Below, one piece after another: positions 1 through 7,586 of a stretch of DNA of 18,180 nt. The notes beneath the pieces are model-generated. The model was not told where the DNA came from and ran no database searches. It saw only the letters and a program-made list of their open reading frames with translations. The translations under genes were made by a program, and so were the position numbers. This DNA is from DAOTWY01 sp003696565 (GTDB taxonomy: Bacteria; Chloroflexota; Anaerolineae; Aggregatilineales; Phototrophicaceae), in the NCBI GenBank assembly GCA_034435635.1, contig DAOTWY010000092.1, forward strand, positions 1 to 18,180, read 5' to 3'. Numbering within the stretch: position 1 is the first letter of the stretch; every line of letters begins with the position of its first letter.

Positions 1-20
1 TCACAAAACTATATATAATA

Positions 21-536
21 TCAAGCAAGATAACGCGCACTAGACATACAAAGAATTGCTATTAACACCATCCACGCGCTGATGTTGCCGTGAATACGCA
101 CTTTTTCTTTGACCGCTTGCAGCGTTTTTAGGTTTTCCTCAGTTGGGTTTTCTTCATACGTCTGAGCCAGAGCAGCAAATTCGCCAGCATATTTGCCAGT
201 TGCCGCGCCACCATGCCCAAACGCCGCTAACCCCATAAGCGCACCGAAGATCATCACCAAATCACCAGTCGATGTGAATGCCTCTAAATCGGTTATACTA
301 CTTGAACGCAGAATCCATAAAATCACCCCCACAAGCGTTGTACCAATAGAAACAATCGGCATCAACATATTAAAGCGTGTGGATATATAAAAAGTCCGCA
401 GCATTGCAAAACCTTTATCCCCCATACGCTCAGCCGCAGGCATCAACACCCAAGCCGCACAAACACCAACACCAAACCACAGTGCCCCCATCACAATGTG
501 TAACAACCGTAGTACGACGATGATTAAATCTTCCAT
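21..536 (-). CDS. Four-helix membrane protein, DUF2269/CopD-like
   Basis: Integral membrane protein of 171 residues. Hydrophobic segments lie at about 5-30, 56-78, 92-112 and 150-170. The first holds an L-L-H-I-V-M-G-A-L-W-F-G motif with His13, the style seen in DUF2269 and CopD-like proteins. His108 (third helix) and His149 (start of the fourth) could, with His13, bind haem or metal, but this is inference. Residues 113-148 form a charged loop. A clear ribosome binding site (GGAGAG, about 7 bases upstream) supports the start. It is the last gene of a three-gene minus-strand unit, 33 bases after a lipoprotein cytochrome c, which favours a role in redox or metal handling at the membrane. The family call is tentative; the membrane topology is clear. 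Confidence 0.7.
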   Translation of the reverse strand: MEDLIIVVLRLLHIVMGALWFGVGVCAAWVLMPAAERMGDKGFAMLRTFYISTRFNMLMPIVSIGTTLVGVILWILRSSSITDLEAFTSTGDLVMIFGALMGLAAFGHGGAATGKYAGEFAALAQTYEENPTEENLKTLQAVKEKVRIHGNISAWMVLIAILCMSSARYLA

Positions 537-569
537 GTTAATCTCTCCATAGATATAAAATATATCGTC

Positions 570-980
570 TTATTGCTCAAGTAAAAATGCTATCAAATCG
601 GCTATCTGCTGTTGATTTAACTTACGGCTATATTCGGTATACATGATATTGCTATATCCTGCAACAACGTGCGCCGCCGGGCGGACAATCGCTTGATAGG
701 TATACACCTCAGCACTCTGTCCAGAGACAGTTGTCGCAGCGCGCTCACCATATCCAGCCAAACCAGGACCTGTTAAGCGTTGGTCATTCAGTGTATGGCA
801 GCTTGCACAAGTTGGCGCGCCACCAATCGATTGCTGAAACAAAAGGCTGCCGCGTTCAGCATCCCCAACTGGCAACGCATTCACTGCTTGGGCGGGGTCT
901 TGTGTGGATTGGCAGCCCACCCCAAACAAGACCAAGATCAATAAGCCAAGAATTGCGACTGATCTCATAACGACACTCAT
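570..980 (-). CDS. Lipoprotein class I c-type cytochrome
   Basis: Small mono-haem cytochrome c of 136 residues, exported and lipid-anchored. A hydrophobic segment at 8-21 ends in a lipobox-like LFGVGC with Cys23 as the acylation site. The haem motif C-A-S-C-H is at 58-62, with His62 as proximal ligand. Met113 in the Y-S-N-I-M-Y segment is the likely distal ligand. The C terminus (QQQIADLIAFLLEQ) is the usual closing helix of class I cytochromes. It probably shuttles electrons on the outer face of the cytoplasmic membrane; the partner oxidase or reductase is not in the window. It starts 3 bases after the stop of the upstream secreted-protein gene and has no strong ribosome binding site, so translational coupling is likely. 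An ATG four codons in (Met5) is an alternative start. Confidence 0.85.
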   Translation of the reverse strand: MSVVMRSVAILGLLILVLFGVGCQSTQDPAQAVNALPVGDAERGSLLFQQSIGGAPTCASCHTLNDQRLTGPGLAGYGERAATTVSGQSAEVYTYQAIVRPAAHVVAGYSNIMYTEYSRKLNQQQIADLIAFLLEQ

Positions 981-983
981 CGG

Positions 984-1700
984 TTAGGGAGTATAAAATG
1001 GCAAAGCAGAAATATCTGCTAACTCACTCATCGGAATTTCTACCTGAAGTGGACCAGCCGCATACGGTGCTGCCACATATGGCTCAAACAAGAACGTGAT
1101 GCTGTCCTCCGTGATGATGAAATCCTGGAAATATTCAGGAGACGGCTCTAGCCAGGTTTCATCTAAACCAAATTCACTTAACTGGGCATTCAGTTGTTCC
1201 ACCACTAACGGATAAACAACCGCAATCGGGTCTGACCCTTCGACAAATAACCATTCCAGCGGCACATCTGTATCTTCAATCAGATCAAATGTGATGGTTT
1301 CATAATAAAAGTTATCATGTGCCCCACCGGTATATTCATAAATCGAAAATACCACTGTGACTAATTCACCAGCTTCGGAATATGGATATAGATCATAGGT
1401 GATCTCTAAATACCAGGGGCGCATGGGTAAATCATCATCCATGCTCAGTGTTTCAATATAAAAGTCTGTAAAGTATTCACGCTGGAGTTCAAAAAACGTG
1501 TCGATGATATTTTGTGCGATGTCATATCCCACAAATTCAGTTGGATATTCAAAATATAAAGAAAATCCGCCTTCTAAAATGCAGGTATCCGTTTCATCCA
1601 AATAGCCGCCTCTGGCATAGCAAGTGTCTGTATCCGTTTGTGCATGACTGGTGAACACCCCAATCATGAGCATGGCAATAAGCAACATTGAACGTTTCAT
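984..1700 (-). CDS. Secreted DUF3298 / RsiV-PdaC-like protein
   Basis: Exported protein of 238 residues from the start chosen here. The ATG at 1700 (M-K-R-S-M-L-L-I) is preferred because AAAGGA lies just upstream and a clean signal peptide follows, with likely cleavage after S-H-A at residue 20. An upstream in-frame ATG at 1772 would add 24 residues that spoil the signal peptide. The mature part opens with two Cys residues (27 and 40) that may pair. A T-G-G-A-H motif at 124-128 and a C-terminal F-E-P-Y-V-A-A-P-Y-A-A-G-P segment with closing I-P-M-S-E-L are hallmarks of the DUF3298 domain, found C-terminally in RsiV and PdaC. The function is unknown; lysozyme binding or envelope sensing are family possibilities only. 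It is the first gene of a unit with the cytochrome c and a membrane protein. Confidence 0.75.
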   Translation of the reverse strand: MKRSMLLIAMLMIGVFTSHAQTDTDTCYARGGYLDETDTCILEGGFSLYFEYPTEFVGYDIAQNIIDTFFELQREYFTDFYIETLSMDDDLPMRPWYLEITYDLYPYSEAGELVTVVFSIYEYTGGAHDNFYYETITFDLIEDTDVPLEWLFVEGSDPIAVVYPLVVEQLNAQLSEFGLDETWLEPSPEYFQDFIITEDSITFLFEPYVAAPYAAGPLQVEIPMSELADISALPFYTP

Positions 1701-1783
1701 GATTTTTCCTTTTAATATGGATTTCTGATAATTACAAACTATTGGATAAATGAGAAAAGCGCAAGCAAGCATCGGGAAAGCGT

Positions 1784-1789
1784 TATAAT
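1784..1789 (+). promoter_or_regulatory. Candidate -10 box for the DUF983 gene
   Basis: A perfect TATAAT lies 26 bases before the chosen ATG. Transcription would start near 1796, just upstream of the AGAAGGA ribosome binding site. No convincing -35 hexamer is seen 16-18 bases upstream, so this is a single-box call. Confidence 0.4.
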
Positions 1790-1815
1790 ATCGTCAGGGA
1801 ATAGAAGGATTGGCT

Positions 1816-2262
1816 ATGCGATGGAAGCGGGCTATCCGTAAAATTTATGTGGGGGCTATTCAACGACGCTGCCCAGAGTGTGAACGCGGCGGGCTGTTTG
1901 TCAATCATTTTCAGATGCGAGCAACCTGCGCTTATTGTGATGCGCGTTTTTTTCGTGATCCAGGTGATGCCATGGGGGCGGTTTTTATCAATGTCGTGAT
2001 TTCAGAACTATCGGCATTGGCAGGTTTTTTCTTTGTGCATCAGGCGATCCACCCTCCAATGATCTTACAACTCCTGTTTTGGATTCCTTATGTGTTGCTT
2101 TTCAGTTTATGGTTTTATCCAATTGCTCGCGGGATGTGGGTAGCAATTTTATATTTAACCGGCGGGGTATATGCAGATTTAGATTATGAGCGTGAGTACA
2201 TCACCTCCTATGAGCTACTTGAAGAAGAGGAAATTGGAGATAGCTCAATAGACATACCATAA
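1816..2262 (+). CDS. DUF983 family zinc-ribbon membrane protein
   Basis: Protein of 148 residues. The N-terminal basic segment is followed by R-R-C-P-E-C (Cys19, Cys22) and C-A-Y-C (Cys38, Cys41). These four Cys form a probable zinc ribbon, followed by the conserved R-D-P-G-D-A-M-G-A stretch. Two or three membrane segments cover about 55-115, and the tail is acidic. This is the DUF983 layout; in some bacteria such proteins sit near cytochrome oxidase genes, but the biochemical role is unknown. The ATG at 1816 is chosen because AGAAGGA ends 6 bases before it; an in-frame TTG at 1810 is too close to that site. It converges with the GNAT gene downstream, leaving 19 bases between them with no visible hairpin. 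Confidence 0.8.
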   Translation: MRWKRAIRKIYVGAIQRRCPECERGGLFVNHFQMRATCAYCDARFFRDPGDAMGAVFINVVISELSALAGFFFVHQAIHPPMILQLLFWIPYVLLFSLWFYPIARGMWVAILYLTGGVYADLDYEREYITSYELLEEEEIGDSSIDIP

Positions 2263-2281
2263 GTACAACATGCGGAGTAGA

Positions 2282-2770
2282 TCACGTTTCAAACACATAA
2301 AGCACACCCTTATGATCTGGAATAGGAACACGTTGAAAGTGTCCTTGTGTATATGCCAGGATGGTATGCTGCCAAAAACGCTGCGCTCGCTGGTTACGTG
2401 CTGCACAGAACACATGCCACCGTCCATTAAATTGTGTAAAAAGCTGATGTGCCGCACGTTTACCAAGCCCTTGCCGCTGAAATGCCGCCATAATAAAAAA
2501 CTCCGCTAGTTCGTTCACTGCCCCATGCCCTAAATACCGCGCCTCCGCCAACGTATCCACAATCGCAAAACCGGCTAACTCACCATTTTGCCGGATAAAA
2601 AACGGATGCCGCACACCGGAATCCCCCCAGCAACCATCTAAATCCGCCTCAATAAAGCGTCCGGCATAGGTGGTTGTCCAGTTCATAAAACGGCTGAACT
2701 CATAAATATAAAACTGAAATAAATTGCGGAAGGTTGTTTCGTCATCAACTGTGGCTGGAATAATCTGCAT
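2282..2770 (-). CDS. GNAT family N-acetyltransferase
   Basis: Protein of 162 residues, the normal length for a single GNAT domain, predicted to move an acetyl group from acetyl-CoA to an amine. The acetyl-CoA-binding motif A is visible as E-F-F-I-M-A-A-F-Q-R-Q-G-L-G-K-R (90-105), with the Q/R-x-x-G-x-G/A signature at 98-103. A R-A-Q-R-F-W segment near 128-133 matches the motif B helix. The substrate cannot be read from the sequence. Its ATG immediately follows the stop codon of the upstream secreted metallopeptidase-like gene, and the ribosome binding site (AGGTG) lies inside that gene, so the two are probably co-transcribed and translationally coupled. Confidence 0.85.
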   Translation of the reverse strand: MQIIPATVDDETTFRNLFQFYIYEFSRFMNWTTTYAGRFIEADLDGCWGDSGVRHPFFIRQNGELAGFAIVDTLAEARYLGHGAVNELAEFFIMAAFQRQGLGKRAAHQLFTQFNGRWHVFCAARNQRAQRFWQHTILAYTQGHFQRVPIPDHKGVLYVFET

Positions 2771-4057
2771 TTACTGCACCTGAAAGTTAACCAAAGCAAT
2801 CGCTTCTTTTAAAGAGGGGGCATATCCCACGATTAGGCTATCTGTCTGATGCAAGCAATATACCCCATCCACAGCACGCCAACAATCCGCGCCATCATAA
2901 GATATCGGTTGCCGGTTGGTGCGCTCAGTCATAAACGCCGCATATGCCGCGCTGAACTCCGCCTGATCTGTGGGAGTATCCCAAACGCTGACCAACACCC
3001 AAGCACGCTGATCGGTATCTACATTGTAAAATAAGCGATACCGATCCCCTCCCCAACCAGTAGCCGCCTGGTCTACTGCCATACGATCTAATTGGGTACT
3101 AAGATATTGCCGCAAATAAAATTCGCCCAATGTCCCAGTGGTCACCAACGTCCACTCCCCGCGTAGAATATCCGGCATAGGCGCAATCTCAACCTCAATG
3201 GGCATATCCCCGGCTAAATATCGATCTGGATGTAAAATATGCTCTGTACTAACCGGCGGATTATCATAAGCGGCGTTAACCGTTTCCCAGCCATCAACCT
3301 GATACAACGCTTTTACAAAATTCATGCCATCCAAATAGGGCAAATACAATTCCGAAAGGATCACTGGCGGCACAGGCAAACTTGATAGCGTATTTGCGTC
3401 TAACAGCGTCATCTGTAATATGGACTGCGTATCTGGATGCACACCAAGTGCCGCATTCATATACAGATGTTGCGTAAACATCGCATCCCCTTCTATAAGA
3501 GAACGCAGTGCAACATCCCCTTCTGGCTGATGATAGGCAACATGAAACAAATCCAGCACGTTAAAATTGGCATCTTGCAGGGCATGGGTGTATTCATGCA
3601 CATACATCATCTCTTCTCGATAATCCAACGCACTGCCGGGGTCATCCCCCTGGGATAAGACTAAGTTAATGGTGCTGGTATCCAAATCGAAATAACCGCC
3701 AACGTTTTCACCATTCATTTGGGCGGTGATCGCATAAAGATCAACAGTCGGATCAATCAGATCAAAGGCAAGGTAGAACTGTATCAGTGGGTCATACCCC
3801 AACCAATCCATATCTGGTTGTTCTGCATCAAATAGAAGAATCATTGCCTCACGAGAATGATACTCACGCAGGGGAACATCATCCATCCACAGTTGGCGCA
3901 TATCCGATGTAATCGTCTCAATGCGTTTTAATTGCCTTTCTAGCGCGTCATCCTGCATATTCGCCCGTGCCGCCGGGATAATCAACACGACGAATGCCTG
4001 TAACCATAATACAATTGCCAGTTTCACCACAACTTTGCTTTCGTTCAATATTGACAC
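2771..4057 (-). CDS. Secreted HEYTH metallopeptidase-like protein
   Basis: Exported protein of 428 residues whose exact family I do not recognise. A hydrophobic N terminus (about 10-30) ends in P-A-A-R-A, giving likely cleavage after residue 32. The zinc-peptidase motif H-E-Y-T-H is at 154-158, followed by A-L-Q-D. Downstream, S-L-I-E-G-D-A has Glu189 at the spacing of the third zinc ligand in gluzincins. Together these suggest an active secreted zinc peptidase with a long C-terminal domain of unknown role and a Cys pair near the C terminus. The listed start is GTG with no clear ribosome binding site. A GTG at codon 10 or 11 would give a more classical signal peptide (M-V-K-L-A-I-V-L), so the true start may lie about 30 bases further in. 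It leads a two-gene unit with a GNAT gene. Confidence 0.75.
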   Translation of the reverse strand: MSILNESKVVVKLAIVLWLQAFVVLIIPAARANMQDDALERQLKRIETITSDMRQLWMDDVPLREYHSREAMILLFDAEQPDMDWLGYDPLIQFYLAFDLIDPTVDLYAITAQMNGENVGGYFDLDTSTINLVLSQGDDPGSALDYREEMMYVHEYTHALQDANFNVLDLFHVAYHQPEGDVALRSLIEGDAMFTQHLYMNAALGVHPDTQSILQMTLLDANTLSSLPVPPVILSELYLPYLDGMNFVKALYQVDGWETVNAAYDNPPVSTEHILHPDRYLAGDMPIEVEIAPMPDILRGEWTLVTTGTLGEFYLRQYLSTQLDRMAVDQAATGWGGDRYRLFYNVDTDQRAWVLVSVWDTPTDQAEFSAAYAAFMTERTNRQPISYDGADCWRAVDGVYCLHQTDSLIVGYAPSLKEAIALVNFQVQ

Positions 4058-4070
4058 AAATAAACCACAA

Positions 4071-4097
4071 TTTTCTATTATTCAGTATAATAGAAAA
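4071..4097. promoter_or_regulatory. Perfect inverted repeat in divergent promoter gap
   Basis: Arms TTTTCTATTAT (4071-4081) and ATAATAGAAAA (4087-4097) are exact reverse complements around a 5-base spacer. The repeat lies in the 67-base gap between the divergent metallopeptidase-like and propeller genes. It contains TATAAT (4086-4091) for the plus-strand gene and TATTAT (4076-4081). A TTGACA (4051-4056) sits upstream of these, 19 bases from TATTAT. The layout suits a dimeric regulator controlling both directions, but chance symmetry in an A+T-rich promoter is possible. Confidence 0.5.
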
Positions 4098-4124
4098 CGA
4101 TGATTGGATAAAAGAGAGTGATAG

Positions 4125-5291
4125 ATGATCTGGTTTTGGATATTATGGTATGTCCTGATTTCAGAAAACCACGCTTGCCACATCGTCACAAGTGTTGATG
4201 AACAAATCCTTTGGCTTGATCCAATGGCTAGGGAAATCTACCATCAAACCGCACCGGAAGACCTATATTTCTTCGGTGAGCATGAGGGGGTGCTATACGC
4301 CATCACAAACGATCTCATGGTATTTGACAACCATATTTATGCCGTTACACCTGATGAAATTGAACAGATTACCACCATTCTTAACCGGAATGCGGCTCTC
4401 TCACCGGATGGTAGGCAGTTCGCTTATGTTGGGTTTCCCGGCTTTGATACCCCCTTCAATATAGAGACTTTTGTTCAATATTCCTTTGACGCAAGCAATA
4501 ATCCTGAGGCATATGATCTTTCTCTGCTAAATGTGCAGATCAGGGTCTTTGATCTGGAGGATCGCGCATCACAAGTTTACGCCGAAATACTTGTGATGCA
4601 GGATGCTCTTATAGATGGTGAACTCTTGCCGCGGATGATATTACCAACCAGTATCAACTGGACAACGGATGGCATTGTTGCTGCTGTGCAGAATGAATCC
4701 GGGAGCATCAATGAGTTGAGGTTGTATACACAGACAGACCAGCGCATCATTGCACCGTTGCCACATCCGACTTTCCGTAACACCCCATTTTCTTTCCTGG
4801 CAGTTTCACCGACTCAGATCGCTGTCACACTAGATGAGTATAGTGAAACCGATTCGCCTTCAGCCTCTAATGCTCAGGCGACACTTGAAGGACAAAACGC
4901 GATTGTTGGAGATAACGTCCTCAACCTGCTAAATATTGGCACACCTGCCATCTATCTGATAGATATAGAAACAGGCGAAATCTCGCGCCTTGATAACGGT
5001 TACTATCCGAAATGGTCGCCGGATGGCACGCAATTAGCTTATATCGCATCCAATCAGATGCAGATTTACACCATCGAAACAGGTGAGACGCAGACTTATC
5101 CTATTGAACCCTGGGGGCAATATGCCTGGTCGCCGGATGGCACGCAGATTGCGTATCTCGCTTATGACAAAAGCATCCTCGGCGCGGACACGATTGGCAT
5201 TCTCAATGTGGCAGATGGCAACATTCAAACTTACCCACTCAGTAGCGAAATTATAACCCCCAACGCAAACGTTATCTGGACTTGTAGATAA
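4125..5291 (+). CDS. TolB-like beta-propeller (PD40 repeat) protein
   Basis: Protein of 388 residues, probably exported. A short hydrophobic N terminus (MIWFWILWYVLI) is followed at once by Cys18, though no proper lipobox is present. PD40 motifs appear as L-S-P-D-G-R-Q-F-A-Y (92-101), W-S-P-D-G-T-Q-L-A-Y (297-306) and W-S-P-D-G-T-Q-I-A-Y (335-344), typical of six- or seven-bladed TolB/WD40-like propellers that bind proteins or peptides. The segment from about 240 to 270 is low-complexity and probably a loop. The last two clear blades share an identical 20-base stretch. A GAGAG site 6 bases before ATG supports the start. It is divergent from the secreted metallopeptidase-like gene, so a shared envelope role is possible but unproven. 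Confidence 0.75.
   Translation: MIWFWILWYVLISENHACHIVTSVDEQILWLDPMAREIYHQTAPEDLYFFGEHEGVLYAITNDLMVFDNHIYAVTPDEIEQITTILNRNAALSPDGRQFAYVGFPGFDTPFNIETFVQYSFDASNNPEAYDLSLLNVQIRVFDLEDRASQVYAEILVMQDALIDGELLPRMILPTSINWTTDGIVAAVQNESGSINELRLYTQTDQRIIAPLPHPTFRNTPFSFLAVSPTQIAVTLDEYSETDSPSASNAQATLEGQNAIVGDNVLNLLNIGTPAIYLIDIETGEISRLDNGYYPKWSPDGTQLAYIASNQMQIYTIETGETQTYPIEPWGQYAWSPDGTQIAYLAYDKSILGADTIGILNVADGNIQTYPLSSEIITPNANVIWTCR
5013..5146 (+). repeat. 20-base direct repeat within propeller gene
   Basis: TGGTCGCCGGATGGCACGCA occurs at 5013-5032 and again at 5127-5146, exactly 114 bases (38 codons) apart and in the same reading frame. Each copy encodes the W-S-P-D-G-T-Q core of a propeller blade. Identity at third positions points to recent duplication or gene conversion between blades. 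Confidence 0.85.
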
Positions 5292-5376
5292 CATTCTGTG
5301 CTACAATGAGGTCAATATTATACGGCATGACAAATATCATTGTATAAAAAGTATCATCCCATTTGCATATTGATCG

Positions 5377-5382
5377 TATAAT
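5377..5382 (+). promoter_or_regulatory. Candidate -10 box for glutamate dehydrogenase
   Basis: A perfect TATAAT lies in the 132-base gap upstream of the dehydrogenase, giving a leader of about 35 bases that carries a GGAAGGA ribosome binding site 5 bases before ATG. It sits inside GTATA-A-TATAC. The ten-base CGTATAATAT (5375-5384) is the reverse complement of ATATTATACG at 5315-5324. No good -35 hexamer is seen, which would fit an activator-dependent promoter. Confidence 0.45.
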
Positions 5383-5423
5383 ATACACAAATGCCTTAAA
5401 CTAAATTTTACGGAAGGAATCCA

Positions 5424-6857
5424 ATGGCAATTGCACCCACCAAACCAAGAAAATCTTTTAGTCAAAGTGTTAATTTAATGGTTGAGCGTGCCATGCAGCA
5501 CGTCAACATCCCAGAAGGATTAAAGCAGCAGATTATTGCCTGTAACAATGTGATCGAAGTACAGTTCCCAATTGTGATGGATGATGGCAGCGTCCGCACC
5601 ATTAAAGGATGGCGTGCCGTACATAGCGATCATCGTAGCCCAGCAAAAGGGGGCATTCGCTATGCAGCAAATGTCAACCAAGATGAAGTGATCGCCCTAG
5701 CCTCCTTAATGACCTATAAATGTGCCATTGTCAATGTGCCGTTCGGTGGTTCTAAAGGTGGTGTCAAAATTGACCCACGTGACTTTAGTGAAAGTGAATT
5801 AGAACGCATCACACGCCGTTATGCTTATGAGTTAATCCTCAAGGGATATATCAGCTCCGGTGGAAACGTCCCAGCGCCGGATATGGGAACCGGACAGCGA
5901 GAGATGTCCTGGATTTCGGACGTATACCGGTCTATGCATCCAGATGACATCAATCACTTCGCCTGTGTAACGGGTAAACCTGTTGCTAATGGCGGTATTC
6001 AAGGGCGTGTAGAAGCCACAGGACGAGGCGTGCAATATGCCCTACAAGAGTTCTTCCGTCATCCTCGTGATATGGAAATGGCAGGCTTAAGCGGCTCCCT
6101 GGAAGGCAAGCGTATTGTGGTACAAGGCTTGGGTAATGTGGGCTTCCACGCTGCCAAATTTTTACAAGAAGAAGATGGCGCACACATCATCTGCATTATT
6201 GAGCGCGACGGTGCCATTATCGACGAAAATGGCTTGAATGTCCAATCCGTGCGGGATTATATGGATGAATACGGCGGTATACAGGGTTATCCGGGGGGGA
6301 AATATGTGGCAGACGGCATTAAATGCCTGGAATTAGATTGCGATATCCTCATCCCAGCAGCATTAGAAAGCCAGATCACCGTTGATAATGCTGAACGCAT
6401 TCAAGCCCGTCTCATTATCGAAGCCGCGAATGGTCCTATCACATTTGATGCAGATGAAATCCTGCGTCAACGTGGAATCGTCATCATTCCAGATGCCTAT
6501 GCCAACGCTGGCGGTGTGACCGTCTCTTATTTTGAATGGCTAAAAAACCTCAGCCATGTGCGATTTGGGCGGATGACCCGTCGCCTGGATGAATATCGTA
6601 TGAAGCAGATTATTGACGCGATGGAACTACTGACTGGTAAGCAATTACCGGATTCGGTCAAGAAAAATCTGACTCTGCCGACAGAAGAACTCGTGATGGT
6701 TCGCAGTGGGCTGGAAGATACAATGCGACTTGCCTATCAAGAGATTAGCCAGGCATTCCACGAACAGCCGAACATTCATGATTTCCGCACTGCGTGTTTC
6801 TATATTTCCATCAAGAAAATCGCGCAGACTTATCTGGATATGGGGATTTGGCCCTAA
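5424..6857 (+). CDS. gdhA: Glu/Leu/Phe/Val dehydrogenase (glutamate dehydrogenase)
   Basis: Amino-acid dehydrogenase of 477 residues, most likely interconverting glutamate and 2-oxoglutarate plus ammonia in the cytoplasm. Substrate-site motifs are intact: S-P-A-K-G-G-I-R-Y with Lys75, M-T-Y-K-C-A with Lys99, G-G-S-K-G-G with catalytic Lys111, and P-A-P-D-M-G-T with Asp153. The nucleotide fold begins at G-L-G-N-V-G (235-240), and an acidic residue at the end of the next strand (Glu260) favours NAD over NADP. N-A-G-G-V-T-V-S-Y-F-E-W-L marks the C-terminal part of the domain. It is longer than the usual 415-450 residues because of a C-terminal extension of about 50. It stands alone, with its own promoter and a hairpin right after the stop. 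Leucine or valine dehydrogenase is less likely given the length and motifs. Confidence 0.93.
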   Translation: MAIAPTKPRKSFSQSVNLMVERAMQHVNIPEGLKQQIIACNNVIEVQFPIVMDDGSVRTIKGWRAVHSDHRSPAKGGIRYAANVNQDEVIALASLMTYKCAIVNVPFGGSKGGVKIDPRDFSESELERITRRYAYELILKGYISSGGNVPAPDMGTGQREMSWISDVYRSMHPDDINHFACVTGKPVANGGIQGRVEATGRGVQYALQEFFRHPRDMEMAGLSGSLEGKRIVVQGLGNVGFHAAKFLQEEDGAHIICIIERDGAIIDENGLNVQSVRDYMDEYGGIQGYPGGKYVADGIKCLELDCDILIPAALESQITVDNAERIQARLIIEAANGPITFDADEILRQRGIVIIPDAYANAGGVTVSYFEWLKNLSHVRFGRMTRRLDEYRMKQIIDAMELLTGKQLPDSVKKNLTLPTEELVMVRSGLEDTMRLAYQEISQAFHEQPNIHDFRTACFYISIKKIAQTYLDMGIWP

Positions 6858-6870
6858 ATCATCGACAGCG

Positions 6871-6906
6871 AACAACCGGGGCGGGAGTAATCCCGTCCTG
6901 TTTGTT
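6871..6906. terminator. Hairpin terminator between convergent genes
   Basis: Left arm 6871-6886 (AACAACCGGGGCGGGA) and right arm 6891-6906 pair over 16 positions with two G-T pairs and one mismatch around a GTAA loop. It starts 13 bases after the dehydrogenase stop and its far arm reaches the stop codon of the convergent GNAT gene. It can therefore end transcription from both sides. The only T-rich stretch is the TTTGTT inside the right arm. Confidence 0.75.
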
Positions 6907-7414
6907 ATAGCATGATTTCCAACTCAATTTCATCACGCAGGGGGATGTCATCCAAGCCAACCAGTGGAATTTGCGGTTTCAACTTGCGGGATTCAGCCAA
7001 TGCATTGCGATGCACCGCAACTAATTCAAACCCGCGTTTTTGATAAAACTTCAGGGCATTTAAATTATCATTGGTAATGATGAGCCATAATCGCTTACAT
7101 CCGTTCTCCTTGGCAACCGCTTTAACCGTTTCAATCATCAACGTGCCAACCCCTTGTCCTTCTTCAAGGCTATTCAGGGTGATAATCTCACAAGATTTCC
7201 CCTCAATATGATAGGTAATTAATCCAGCAGGCGGTGCATCATCTGGGGCATCCACTCGTTCCACTACAAAGCCTGGCAATAAATGAGCATAATAGGTCTT
7301 CATACGAGAAACTATCTTGGTTGATCCCCAGTGCTGATCTAAAAAATGTGCAACCCAATTTCGATCTGACGCATCTAATGGGCGGATGGTGTATGATTTA
7401 TTTTCTTCAGACAT
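6905..7414 (-). CDS. GNAT family N-acetyltransferase
   Basis: Single-domain acetyltransferase of 169 residues. The acetyl-CoA loop is at 84-93 (E-E-G-Q-G-V-G-T-L-M), and motif B is the strong I-T-N-D-N-L-N-A-L-K-F-Y-Q-K-R-G-F-E at about 113-130, where the Tyr is the usual general acid of the family. The N terminus (Y-T-I-R-P-L-D-A-S-D) is a typical first GNAT strand. The ATG at 7414 is preferred because it gives the compact start M-S-E-E-N-K-S-Y and has AAGGG 10 bases upstream. A GTG ten codons earlier (7444) is possible. The substrate is unknown. The gap upstream of it (about 258 bases) contains a long inverted repeat and a tiny ORF on the other strand. Confidence 0.85.
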   Translation of the reverse strand: MSEENKSYTIRPLDASDRNWVAHFLDQHWGSTKIVSRMKTYYAHLLPGFVVERVDAPDDAPPAGLITYHIEGKSCEIITLNSLEEGQGVGTLMIETVKAVAKENGCKRLWLIITNDNLNALKFYQKRGFELVAVHRNALAESRKLKPQIPLVGLDDIPLRDEIELEIML

Positions 7415-7586
7415 AATTTTAAGACCCTTGTTTTTTATGCTCACAAGTGACGAGACCTCATGGGCAATGAGTCGTCATAATTAGGCACGTTTTAATGCCA
7501 ATCAGCCCTATATTATATGTTGTCTAAAGGTTTCCTGCCAAATACATGGTAATGAGCAGAGGAGAAGACAGTCGATATTGGTTAAA

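Noticed and set aside
193..390. Plus-strand open frame of 65 codons opposite the membrane protein gene
   Set aside because: Antisense to a well-supported gene, with no ribosome binding site or recognisable domain; a shadow frame.
2245..2509. Short open frames on both strands over the 3' ends of the DUF983 and GNAT genes
   Set aside because: They overlap two real genes, have no family features and biased composition; explained as shadows.
5315..5384. Ten-base inverted repeat ATATTATACG/CGTATAATAT flanking the glutamate dehydrogenase promoter
   Set aside because: The right arm is simply the -10 region and the 50-base separation in A+T-rich DNA makes chance likely; noted under the promoter only.
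7453..7480. Imperfect inverted repeat GACGA..CTCAT/ATGAG TCGTC upstream of the GNAT gene
   Set aside because: Needs a three-base bulge, has no T-run and no clear link to a promoter; too weak to call a terminator or operator.
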